Source of the DNA: Phycisphaerales bacterium
Lineage (GTDB): Bacteria; Planctomycetota; Phycisphaerae; Phycisphaerales; SM1A02
Assembly (NCBI GenBank): GCA_020345805.1
Contig: CP070772.1
Location: 2,094,730 to 2,128,452 of the forward strand
DNA length: 33,723 bases
Direction of reading: 5' to 3'
The position numbers and the translations under genes were made by a program. Of this stretch, positions 8,035-15,410 are shown in pieces. Position 1 is the stretch's first letter. Each line of letters starts with the position of its first letter. The notes under the pieces were generated by a model. That model was not told where the DNA came from. It saw nothing but the letters and a program-made list of their open reading frames with translations, and did no database searches.

Positions 8035-8976
8035 GTGCCTAACACACAATGCAAATCGATCGGTCTGGCTATGGGACGTTTGCGGTTGGCCGTGAGCGTC
8101 TGCTGCTGGATAGTGGTGGTGGCCTTGGCGACTCAGGTTTTCGTCTGGTCGCTGATAAACTTCACCCAAGTGCGGTACGAGAAGCTGGAGGGGGGCGGCG
8201 GCTCGCCGCTGATTGTGGAGGGGCCAAGCCCCCGGGAGAAGACCATGCAGACGGTCACCCTCTCCGGTAACGGCGAGGGGACGGCTCGAGAGCCGGTGGA
8301 GGCCAATCGCGTGATCAGCCGGTGGGACCGGGTGATGGCGTCGGCGTTGCCGCTCACCCGCGGCGCCGGGCTGCTGGCAATGCTGGTCATGATCCCCCTG
8401 ATCGCAATGGGGGTCCTGCTGGGGGCCGGCTCGGCCACCCCGGGCGTGGAAAACACCGTCTCCTCATTCTGCTGGGCCACGGTGACGGCGCTGCTGATAA
8501 TGCCGGTGGGGGCGATATTCCAGTTGCCCTGGGCTGAAGGCGGGCTGGTCAGCTACCCGCTGATGGTTCAGTCCGCGGACAGCGCACAGGGGGCGATGCT
8601 GAGCCTGATCCCCGGCGCATCGGAAGGCGGCGCCCATCTCGCCCTGGCTCGCTTCGTGGGTCTGCCGGCGGTGTGCATCGCCGGTCTGGCTCTGGTCGGC
8701 CTGCGCTTCTGTGCCGGTGTCCGGGCGGCGATGCTGCCCAAGGAGGACATGCGACTGGATCCGGAGTTGGAGAAGGAAGTGTCCAACATCAAGCCCACCA
8801 GCCTCATCGGAGGCCGAATGGCCGGGGCACTCTCCCAGGCGGTGAGCGCCGATCCGCCCAAGACGGGGGGCGGTTCTCCGGTTCCCTCCACCCCACCCGC
8901 TGAATCGCCCAAGTCGGCATCGATGCCCGGCGCTCGTGAGCTCTCGACCGGCGAAGCGCCAAAACGGCTGATTTGA
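8035..8976 (+). CDS. Uncharacterised membrane protein
   Basis: 313 residues, family not recognised. A hydrophobic helix lies at about 18-38, three more at about 115-140, 150-170 and 205-225, and a 60-residue Pro/Ser-rich soluble tail follows. GTG 8035 is preferred because GGGGAG lies 6 nt upstream; ATG 8071 is an alternative giving 301 residues. No catalytic motif is seen. The interval 7785-8034 upstream shows no convincing gene. The gene stands between the OsmC trio and the glycan cluster, and nothing links it firmly to either. Confidence 0.7.
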   Translation: MPNTQCKSIGLAMGRLRLAVSVCCWIVVVALATQVFVWSLINFTQVRYEKLEGGGGSPLIVEGPSPREKTMQTVTLSGNGEGTAREPVEANRVISRWDRVMASALPLTRGAGLLAMLVMIPLIAMGVLLGAGSATPGVENTVSSFCWATVTALLIMPVGAIFQLPWAEGGLVSYPLMVQSADSAQGAMLSLIPGASEGGAHLALARFVGLPAVCIAGLALVGLRFCAGVRAAMLPKEDMRLDPELEKEVSNIKPTSLIGGRMAGALSQAVSADPPKTGGGSPVPSTPPAESPKSASMPGARELSTGEAPKRLI

Positions 8977-9122
8977 GAGGCAGTGAATCCTGAGTTGATG
9001 AACGTTGGCGAGACCGCCGCGCCGCGCAGCGTCTCCGCGCAGTTATAACCGTGCCTCCGCGCCTCACCGTGGAACCTAAGACTCATCTTCGGCCGGGCAT
9101 GGCTGATTCCCGCCCGCGGCGG

Positions 9123-9128
9123 TATCCT
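9123..9128 (+). promoter_or_regulatory. Leaderless-type -10 box (TATCCT)
   Basis: TATCCT is followed by TCCCCC and then GTG 9135, a 6-nt gap with no Shine-Dalgarno. This supports GTG 9135 as the start rather than ATG 9099 or 9051. Bases 8977-9122 hold no other recognisable element. Confidence 0.55.
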
Positions 9129-9134
9129 TCCCCC

Positions 9135-10022
9135 GTGGAACCGGCAGTCTTCATTGATCGCGACAACACGCTGATTCACAACGACGGTGACCTGGGCGAC
9201 CCGGAACAGGCGCGGCTCATCGACGGCGTGGCCAGCGGCCTGAAGGCCCTGCGCGAGGCCGGCTATCGGCTTATCGTGGTCACAAACCAGGGTGGCGTGG
9301 CCCGCGGGAAGTTCTCCGAAAACGACGTGGACGCCGTCCACCAGAAGATCGCCTCGCTGGTCGATGAAGCCGCCGACCGGGCACGGATCATCGACCGTTT
9401 CTATTACTGCCCCTACCACCCCGAAGCGGAGATCGAGGCGTATCGCCGCGACCATCCGTGGCGCAAGCCGAATCCCGGCATGCTCCTGCAGGCAAGCCGC
9501 GACCTGGGACTGGACCTGGCCCGGTCCTGGATGATCGGCGATCAGGCCCGGGACATATCCGCGGGACGGTCGGCCGGCTGCCGTACTGTTCTGATTACCG
9601 AAAACGGCCGGCTCGCGGAGGAGGCGCACCCCACGGCCACGGTGCGTACGTTCTCCCAGGCGGTGCAGCACATCCTCGAGGAAAGCCCCCCGCCCCGGGC
9701 GAGATCCGAGGGCGGCGCTTCCCGGCCGGCCCTGGGCGGCCTGGGCGGCGAGATTTCCCGGGCCGGCGATCAGGCCCAGGGTCATAATCTCCATCGGGCG
9801 ATTCTCGACCTGACTGAGGAACTCCGTTCCCGGCGGATGCGACGGGCCGAGTTCACGCACCTGAGAATGGCGGCGATGGCGTGTCAACTGGTGGCGTTGC
9901 TGCTGGCACTTTTCGGCCTGCTCCAGCTTGATGCCACGGATGTCTTCATCAAGTGGATGATCGGCGCGATCTTGGCACAGTTGGCGACCCTCGCGCTACT
10001 GCTGCTGGACTTGAGCGGATGA
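9135..10022 (+). CDS. GmhB/HisB-like HAD phosphatase with C-terminal membrane tail
   Basis: 295 residues. Residues 1-185 form a HAD-IIIA phosphatase: FIDRDNTL (nucleophile Asp8, Asp10), VVTNQGG, RKPNPGM and MIGDQARD. This resembles D-glycero-D-manno-heptose 1,7-bisphosphate phosphatase (GmhB), which makes ADP-heptose precursors. The zinc loop is altered: where GmhB has Cys-His...Cys-x-Cys, this protein keeps Cys92 but has Tyr94, His107 and Trp109. Residues 185-240 are a polar linker, and two hydrophobic helices (about 246-268 and 272-293) end the protein. Its stop overlaps the start of the GT9 gene (ATGA), which supports a role in the same glycan pathway. It could act on another sugar phosphate. 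Confidence 0.82.
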   Translation: MEPAVFIDRDNTLIHNDGDLGDPEQARLIDGVASGLKALREAGYRLIVVTNQGGVARGKFSENDVDAVHQKIASLVDEAADRARIIDRFYYCPYHPEAEIEAYRRDHPWRKPNPGMLLQASRDLGLDLARSWMIGDQARDISAGRSAGCRTVLITENGRLAEEAHPTATVRTFSQAVQHILEESPPPRARSEGGASRPALGGLGGEISRAGDQAQGHNLHRAILDLTEELRSRRMRRAEFTHLRMAAMACQLVALLLALFGLLQLDATDVFIKWMIGAILAQLATLALLLLDLSG

Positions 10023-11068
10023 CGGAAAGGTCGGCCCCGCTTCATCGCGGTCTGAGGCGAGTCGCCGTGATCTGCCCTACCTGGGTCGGTGACACGGTGA
10101 TGACCACACCCGTTCTGCGGGCGATGAGGGAGGAACTGGCCGGTGCGACTCTGATCGGGATCGTACGCCCGGGGCATGACGAGCTGCTGGACGGCTCGCC
10201 GTGGCTGGACGAGTTGATTCCTCTGAACATCAAGGGCCTGACCGGCCCCTGGCGGGCCCGCCGGGCGCTGCGCGGTTGCGAGGCCGAGGCGGTCCTTCTG
10301 CTGCCCAACAGCTTCCGCTCGGCCCTGGCGGCCCGGCTCAGCGGCGCGCCCGTTCGAATCGGCTACCGAAGGGACGGCCGCGGCCCGTTACTCACTCACC
10401 CGCTGGAAGTGGAGAGGACCGGCCTCCCCACCCCCACCGTCGATTACTATCTGGCACTGGGGCGCTTTGCGCTGGGCGTCGATTCGATTCGACCGAAGCC
10501 GGAGCTCTCCGTGACGGATTGGCAGGAGGCGGCCGCGGACAATCTGCTGGCCGATGTGGAGGGCCCTTTCCTGCTGCTCAACCCCGGGGCGAGCAAGAAG
10601 GAGAAGCGGTGGCCGATCGAGCGGTTCGCCGCCGCCGCCGATGCCTTGGCGGGCTCGCGGTCGCTGGCCGTGGTGGCCGGCGGAGCGCCTTCGGAAGCGG
10701 ATCTCATTCGTGAACTTGCCGGGATTGCCCATACACGAATCGTCAACCTTGCCGATCGCGGATTGGGGCTTGGAAGCCTCAAAGCGGTCATCCGGCGGGC
10801 CACGGTGCTCATCACCAACGACACCGGCCCGCGTCACATCGCCGCGGCCCTGGGCACGCCGACAGTCTGCCTGTTCGGACCCACCGATCACCGCTGGACC
10901 ACACTACCTGAGGCTCGGGAGCGGATCCTCCTGGCCGAGCCTTTCCTGCCCGAGGAACTGGTTGCCGATCGCATGCCGAAGATCTGCTCGATTGACCGTA
11001 TCAGGACCGCGGACGTGATCGCAGCCGTCGAATCACTTCTCGACGATCCGCCTTCGGCAGGCCCCTGA
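10019..11068 (+). CDS. Glycosyltransferase family 9 (heptosyltransferase-like)
   Basis: 349 residues. The GT9 signatures are an N-terminal CPTWVGDTVMTTPVLRAMR, a mid-protein LLNPGASKKEKRWPIERFA, and the donor-binding NDTGPRHIAAALGTPTVCLFG near residue 275. Members transfer ADP-heptose to the lipid A-core at the inner face of the cytoplasmic membrane. The start ATG overlaps the stop of the HAD phosphatase by 3 nt, so the two are co-translated. Its last 68 bases overlap the kinase-like gene on the other strand. It could be a WaaF, WaaC or WaaQ type; this cannot be told from sequence alone. Confidence 0.88.
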   Translation: MTERSAPLHRGLRRVAVICPTWVGDTVMTTPVLRAMREELAGATLIGIVRPGHDELLDGSPWLDELIPLNIKGLTGPWRARRALRGCEAEAVLLLPNSFRSALAARLSGAPVRIGYRRDGRGPLLTHPLEVERTGLPTPTVDYYLALGRFALGVDSIRPKPELSVTDWQEAAADNLLADVEGPFLLLNPGASKKEKRWPIERFAAAADALAGSRSLAVVAGGAPSEADLIRELAGIAHTRIVNLADRGLGLGSLKAVIRRATVLITNDTGPRHIAAALGTPTVCLFGPTDHRWTTLPEARERILLAEPFLPEELVADRMPKICSIDRIRTADVIAAVESLLDDPPSAGP

Positions 11069-11675
11069 CGGCGGCGCGCAGCACTTCCCACCACGCCCGG
11101 CGGGGGATGGGGATTCCCGTTTCCAGGGGCTCGACCATCAGCCGGTCGAACATCCGCACCAGCGCTTCGAGCCGATCGGACATCGGCCGCACCCCCACCG
11201 GATCGATCAGCCAGACCGTCGGCTGATCGCCCTCTTCGGCGATGACGATGTTGCTGAGCTTCAGGTCCCGGTGCAGCAGCCCGCCATCCGCCATTGTCCG
11301 GGTCATTCGCCCGATCCGGGCGGCGATTCCCAAGCCGGCCGTGAGGTGTTTGCCGGCATCCGCCAGCACTTCCAGGGCAAGCGGGCCGGGAATGAACTCC
11401 ATCTCGAGCGTCAGTCTCAGCCGGCCCGGCAGGCGCGTCAGCCGCCATCGGCCGACCGGTGAGGGCGTGTTCAGGCCCAGGGCGGTCAGCCGGCGGGCAC
11501 CGCGAACTTGCCGCTGCGGCTGGGCGAGCCCGAGAATGAGCTTGAAGACGATCGCCGGCGTGAGCGGCCACATCTTCAGCGTCCGCAGGCCCTCACCGGG
11601 ACGCCGGATCAGCCACACACTCCTCGCGCCGGCCTCCTTGAGGCAGCGCACTGCATGCTCGGGCGCAACAGGCAT
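11001..11675 (-). CDS. Kdo/WaaP-type lipopolysaccharide kinase-like protein
   Basis: 224 residues with a compact protein-kinase-like fold. LLHRDLKLSNIVI (catalytic loop HRDLKxxN at 135-142) and LIDPVG (metal Asp158, where kinases have DFG) are clear. Kinases of the KdkA/WaaP/InaA group phosphorylate Kdo or heptose of the LPS core. The N-terminal lysine/glycine loop is weak, though LKMWPL may hold the ATP lysine. The gene is convergent with the GT9 gene and overlaps its 3' end by 68 nt. It is divergent from the GT2 gene. The neighbourhood makes an LPS-core kinase the best reading. Confidence 0.8.
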   Translation of the reverse strand: MPVAPEHAVRCLKEAGARSVWLIRRPGEGLRTLKMWPLTPAIVFKLILGLAQPQRQVRGARRLTALGLNTPSPVGRWRLTRLPGRLRLTLEMEFIPGPLALEVLADAGKHLTAGLGIAARIGRMTRTMADGGLLHRDLKLSNIVIAEEGDQPTVWLIDPVGVRPMSDRLEALVRMFDRLMVEPLETGIPIPRRAWWEVLRAAVRGLPKADRREVIRRLRSRPRS

Positions 11676-11681
11676 CGCGGC

Positions 11682-11687
11682 AGGTTA
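11682..11687 (-). promoter_or_regulatory. Leaderless-type -10 box (TAACCT)
   Basis: On the minus strand TAACCT is followed by GCCGCG and then the ATG at 11675, a 6-nt gap without a Shine-Dalgarno. Same hexamer as at 7791-7796. Confidence 0.55.
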
Positions 11688-11730
11688 TCCGATACCGCCC
11701 CTTAGTAGTTCGCCACGATGCCTTTCCTGC

Positions 11731-11736
11731 TACGAT
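11731..11736 (+). promoter_or_regulatory. Probable -10 box (TACGAT) for the GT2 gene
   Basis: TACGAT lies 17 nt before ATG 11754, giving a leader of about 11 nt. A second candidate, TAAACT at 11745-11750, is only 3 nt from the ATG. No Shine-Dalgarno is present. Confidence 0.4.
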
Positions 11737-11753
11737 CCGGTCGGTAAACTTCC

Positions 11754-12557
11754 ATGACTACCGACCAGAACATCCCCGACCTCGCGGTCGGAATCTGCAC
11801 CAGGAACAACATTGACACCATCGAGCGCACCATCGGGAGCGTTCGCGATCTCGCCCGGCAGGTGCTGGTGGTGGACTCCGGCTCCACCGACGGCACCATC
11901 CAGGCCTGCGAAACGCTGGGGGCGGAGGTCATCCACCGGGATTGGCCGGGCTACCTCGCCCAGAAGCAGTTCCTGCTGGATGAACTCAAGGGGCACCGGT
12001 GGGTCCTGATACTGGATTCGGACGAGTCGGCCACGCCGCCGCTTCAGGGATCGATCCGCAGGACGGTCCGGGCGGACGACGACCGCTACGAAGGCTGGCT
12101 GGTAAACCGCAAGCTGTGGTTCCTGGGCGGGTATCTCAATCATGCCTATCAGCCGGAGTGGAGGCTGCGCCTGGTAAGAGGGGGCAAGGCCCGGATGTGC
12201 GGCATCGGCGACCAGAGGTCGGGTGACGGTCAACTGCACGAGACAATCGTGGTCGATGGTCGTACCGGCAGGCTCGATGGCGATCTGCGTCACGATTCCT
12301 GGCGGGATCTCGCCGACATGTGCCGGCGGCACATCACCTACGCGGAGCTGGCGGCCGAATACAACGCCGGCGGCGGAACGCTGCTCAGAATGCTGGTGAG
12401 TCCGTCTGCGGCGCTGGTAAAGCAACTGATCGTCAAGCGTGGTCTTCTCGACGGACCGCGCGGGGTGATCGCTTCCTGCGGGGCATCGGCCGGCACGCTG
12501 CTCAAGCACATGTTCATCGCCCAGCGGCGCGCGGGCCTGCGGGAGAAAGACGAATGA
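11754..12557 (+). CDS. Glycosyltransferase family 2, WaaE/KdtX-like
   Basis: 267 residues. The GT-A nucleotide-sugar fold shows LAVGICTRNN, VVDSGSTDGT (41-48) and the metal-binding DSD (88-90). The pattern DWPGYLAQKQFLLD and NRKLWFLGGYLNH is typical of the LPS core beta-1,4-glucosyltransferase WaaE/KdtX group and related sugar transferases. The C-terminal half has a basic region that may touch the membrane. Its stop overlaps the start of the O-antigen ligase gene (ATGA), so the two are coupled. Likely role: adding a hexose to the core or to another surface glycan on the cytoplasmic side. Confidence 0.87.
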   Translation: MTTDQNIPDLAVGICTRNNIDTIERTIGSVRDLARQVLVVDSGSTDGTIQACETLGAEVIHRDWPGYLAQKQFLLDELKGHRWVLILDSDESATPPLQGSIRRTVRADDDRYEGWLVNRKLWFLGGYLNHAYQPEWRLRLVRGGKARMCGIGDQRSGDGQLHETIVVDGRTGRLDGDLRHDSWRDLADMCRRHITYAELAAEYNAGGGTLLRMLVSPSAALVKQLIVKRGLLDGPRGVIASCGASAGTLLKHMFIAQRRAGLREKDE

Positions 12558-13975
12558 TCCGCCTCTTCCGCAGCGACCTTCCCAAACCCGCCCCCTGGCC
12601 GCGCGATTCTCAATCCATCGCCGCCGCCCTTCGCTGGACGCGCCTGCATGATCCCTACGGGCATCAGATTCACAACGGCCTAGCCATAATCTACATGCTG
12701 CTGCTGCCGTGGATCACCGCCCCCAAGGACGTGGCGTTCGTGCTGCTGGTCGGATATGCCGTGTTCCGCATCCCCTTCACCTGGCGGTGCTACGCCCCGC
12801 TGATCCGTTCGCCCCTGATGTGGGCGTTCCTGGCTTGGGCCGGCTGGAGCGCGATCACGCTGGGCTGGTCGCGCGACCGGGGCCAGGGGATCGACGAGCT
12901 GCTGGCGATGCGCGTACTGCTCACCCCCCTGGCGATGTGGCCGGTTCTGGACCGCCTGCCCATGCACCTCGGGGCGGCCCTCGTGGGCGTTTTTGCCCAG
13001 CAGGTCTGTCAGCTGCTCGATTTCATGGGCTGGGTCGATTTCCGGGTGCAGGATGCCGAGTACGGCCGGGTGGGCGGATGGATTCATCCCATCCACACCG
13101 GCACCTGGTGCGTGGCCGCCATCTGTTGGAACCTCGCCGCGGCCCTGTGCACCCGCGGGTGGATGCGGGCGGTCTCCACGGGTCTTCTGCTGGCGGCGGC
13201 CGTCGGGCTGCTGGCCACCCAGAGCCGGGGGCCGTGGCTGGCGGCGACGATCGTGGCCCCGCTGACCCTGATCGCGATCTTCCTGAGGCGACCCGACAGC
13301 CGGAGGTTCGCGCTGATCCTGGCGGTGCTGTGCATCGGCGGGGCGCTCATCGCCTGGCCGGTGGCCAGGAAGCTGGTGACGCCGCGATTGGCGGAGGCGG
13401 CTTCCGACGTGCAAAGGGCCGCCGACGAGGAGGTCTACTGGACGCCGATCGGACTGCGAATGGGCCTGGCCCAGTGGTCCTGGCAACTGTTCACCAAGCA
13501 TCCGGTGCGGGGAATCGGGGTGGGATCATTCCAGACGGCCCTGCGCGAGCTGCCCGCCTACCAGCACGCCGAGAAGGTGGCTCGGAATCACAATCGCGAT
13601 TTCGTCCAGCGCATGCGCCGCGATCACCCGCACTCGATGTATCTGTACACGCTGACCTGCACCGGTGCGATCGGCGGCATCCTTATGCTGGCGGTGATCG
13701 TGCTTCTGGTGCGGCAGCTATGGCGGGATCCGCCCAACCATCCCTGGGCCCTGGGGAGCATGTTCGTGCTCATCGGCTGGCTGATCGGAGCGATGTTCGA
13801 CTGCCACGAGCTGAACGGCCACGCGTTCGGATTGATGGGCTACCTCGCTGCCGCCACTCTGCCCCATCGTGCCCGGATTCGATACGATCTGCGGCCGGGA
13901 AGACCCGCCGAACTCGCTCTCCTCCGGGCGGAAGCCGCCGCGCGTGGCGAAGCCGACGAACCTCCATCCCGATGA
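12554..13975 (+). CDS. O-antigen ligase / Wzy-C family membrane protein
   Basis: 473 residues with about ten hydrophobic helices and one large loop (about residues 270-380) after the central helices. The loop contains TPIGLRMGLAQWSWQLF, then GIGVGSF, and HPHSMYL, where the His is the usual conserved residue of WaaL/Wzy-C proteins. Such proteins join O-antigen or other glycan chains to the lipid A-core, or polymerise glycan repeats, on the periplasmic face. The start ATG 12554 overlaps the GT2 stop. The next gene (plsY) starts 4 nt after its end, so three genes form a compact operon. Ligase versus polymerase cannot be separated by sequence alone. Confidence 0.85.
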   Translation: MIRLFRSDLPKPAPWPRDSQSIAAALRWTRLHDPYGHQIHNGLAIIYMLLLPWITAPKDVAFVLLVGYAVFRIPFTWRCYAPLIRSPLMWAFLAWAGWSAITLGWSRDRGQGIDELLAMRVLLTPLAMWPVLDRLPMHLGAALVGVFAQQVCQLLDFMGWVDFRVQDAEYGRVGGWIHPIHTGTWCVAAICWNLAAALCTRGWMRAVSTGLLLAAAVGLLATQSRGPWLAATIVAPLTLIAIFLRRPDSRRFALILAVLCIGGALIAWPVARKLVTPRLAEAASDVQRAADEEVYWTPIGLRMGLAQWSWQLFTKHPVRGIGVGSFQTALRELPAYQHAEKVARNHNRDFVQRMRRDHPHSMYLYTLTCTGAIGGILMLAVIVLLVRQLWRDPPNHPWALGSMFVLIGWLIGAMFDCHELNGHAFGLMGYLAAATLPHRARIRYDLRPGRPAELALLRAEAAARGEADEPPSR

Positions 13976-13979
13976 CGAC

Positions 13980-14702
13980 ATGCACTGGATCACCTGGATC
14001 GTCTGCATAGCCGGAGCCTACCTGATCGGCTCCCTGCCCTTCGGCGTGCTGCTGGCCCGCGCCCGCGGCATCGATATCCGCGCCCACGGCTCGAAGAACA
14101 TCGGCGCGACCAATGTCGCACGAGTTCTCGGGCGCACGTGGGGCACCATTTGCTTCTTTCTGGATGTGATGAAAGGAGCCGCGCCGGTGCTGGTGGCGGG
14201 CTTTGTCTGCGGCGTGGTCAACCGGCATCCCAACGGTGCGGAGGAGCCGCTCACCCAAACGGAGATGTGGTTGTGGCTGGCGGTGGCGGTGGCAGTGGTG
14301 GCCGGCCACATGTTCTCGATCTTCCTGGGCTTTTCCGGCGGCAAGGGGGTGGCGACCGGCTTCGGGGCGATGACCGCGATGTGGCCCCTGCTCACCATCC
14401 CCGCGCTCGGCGCGCTGGTCGTCTGGTACGCCGTGCTCCGCCTCTTCAGGTACGTCTCCCTGGCGAGCATGGCCGCGGTGGTGAGCCTGCCGGTGGGTTA
14501 TCTCCTCGCCGCCCTTCCCGCCCGCGAGGTCGATGATCTGCCCCATCACCTCCTGCGGGCTTCACCGCCGCTGATCGTCACCGCCGTCCTTGCCATCGTG
14601 GTGGTTTATAAGCATCGCGCCAACATCACCCGCCTCCGCCGCGGCGAAGAGCCGAAGATCGGCGGCTCCGCGAGGAGGGGTGATGTTCTGACAGACGAAT
14701 GA
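13980..14702 (+). CDS. plsY: Acyl-phosphate:glycerol-3-phosphate acyltransferase PlsY
   Basis: 240 residues with five or more membrane helices. The three PlsY motifs are visible: GSLPFGVLLARARGIDIR with SKNIGATNVARVLGR after it, the central HMFSIFLGFSGGKGVATG, and a later aliphatic region. PlsY makes lysophosphatidic acid from acyl-phosphate and glycerol-3-phosphate at the inner membrane. ATG 13980 lies 4 nt after the ligase stop; the longer open frame upstream overlaps the ligase gene and is unlikely. The protein is somewhat longer than the usual 200 residues, with an insertion around residues 78-94 and a hydrophilic tail. Placement in a glycan operon links phospholipid and envelope synthesis. 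Confidence 0.93.
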   Translation: MHWITWIVCIAGAYLIGSLPFGVLLARARGIDIRAHGSKNIGATNVARVLGRTWGTICFFLDVMKGAAPVLVAGFVCGVVNRHPNGAEEPLTQTEMWLWLAVAVAVVAGHMFSIFLGFSGGKGVATGFGAMTAMWPLLTIPALGALVVWYAVLRLFRYVSLASMAAVVSLPVGYLLAALPAREVDDLPHHLLRASPPLIVTAVLAIVVVYKHRANITRLRRGEEPKIGGSARRGDVLTDE

Positions 14703-14757
14703 GCCGGGGAAAGACGACGGCGGGAAACCTCGGCGATCGTCCCGCTCCCAAGGTCGA

Positions 14758-14808
14758 TATACTTCGCGCCGCCCGTGAATCACGCCTCGGGCCCGGCGGC
14801 ACGAGGCG
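14758..14808 (+). promoter_or_regulatory. Promoter-like TATACT plus hairpin in the plsY-rim interval
   Basis: TATACT (14758-14763) is followed by a hairpin with 7-bp arms CGCCTCG (14783-14789) and CGAGGCG (14802-14808). The interval 14703-14912 has no other gene. A transcript from here would have a leader of about 140 nt before the RimB-like gene. A closer box, TACGAA (14895-14900), could give a very short leader instead. Confidence 0.35.
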
Positions 14809-14912
14809 GCAATTCCTTACGGTGCGGGCGACCAAGGGAATAATCGCTCTTATCCGGGAACTGGCACTCGGTTTGAATGACAGGGAGATCCCGACTACGA
14901 AGCGACAGCGGC

Positions 14913-15410
14913 ATGAGCAGCAAGCACCATCACGCGACCGGACACGACGTCCATCACCCGCCGAAGACCATCGTCGGATGGCGCGAGTACGTCTCCTTGC
15001 CGGAATGGGGTCTGACCGGAATCAAGGCCAAGGCCGATACCGGCGCCCGAACCAGCGTCATTGACGTGACCGAAGTCATCGAGCTCGAGGGCAACCGAGT
15101 GCGTTTCGAGGTCGTCGTCAATCGCCGCAACCCCGATGAGCACATCTGGCTGGAGACGGACATCGTCCGCCGAACGCGGGTCAAGTCCAGTTTCGGGGCC
15201 AGCCACGATCGACTGATCGTCAAGACCCTGGTGAAGCTCGGAGAAATCGAAAAGGAGATCGAGCTCAGTTTGGTGTCACGGAAGAACATGCTCTGTCGCA
15301 TGTTGCTGGGCCGCAAGGCTCTGGAGCCGGATCTCGTGGTGGATCCGGGCCGGAGATACATCCACGGACGGAAGCGTCGCAAGAAAAACCGGCAAGGGGG
15401 AGCGAAGTGA
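14913..15410 (+). CDS. RimB-like ATP-dependent zinc protease family / retropepsin-like protein
   Basis: 165 residues from ATG 14913 (an ATG at 14877 adds 12 residues). The aspartic-protease-like KADTGARTSVID carries DTGA at 42-45, and LLGRKAL near the end is the second conserved box of the family (Pfam Zn_protease, RimB). RimB-type proteins sit beside RimK and are reported to trim glutamate tails that RimK adds to ribosomal protein S6. The N-terminus is His-rich (HHH, HDVHHPP) and the C-terminus is strongly basic. The stop overlaps the rimK GTG (GTGA), so synthesis of protease and ligase is coupled. Confidence 0.87.
   Translation: MSSKHHHATGHDVHHPPKTIVGWREYVSLPEWGLTGIKAKADTGARTSVIDVTEVIELEGNRVRFEVVVNRRNPDEHIWLETDIVRRTRVKSSFGASHDRLIVKTLVKLGEIEKEIELSLVSRKNMLCRMLLGRKALEPDLVVDPGRRYIHGRKRRKKNRQGGAK

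Noticed and set aside
7794-8054. Minus-strand 86-codon frame with several cysteines (CSGCSG, CGDC)
   Set aside because: It overlaps the ribosome site and start of the plus-strand membrane protein, has no start signals and no family resemblance; GC-rich DNA readily gives such frames.
8568-9887. 439-codon minus-strand frame across the membrane protein and the HAD phosphatase
   Set aside because: It is antisense to two better-supported genes, Arg/Gly/Pro-rich and without motifs: a typical shadow frame in high-GC DNA.
12709-14010. 433-codon plus-strand frame inside the O-antigen ligase gene
   Set aside because: It is a +1 shadow of the ligase; the translation is Arg/Gly/His-rich and has no membrane helices.
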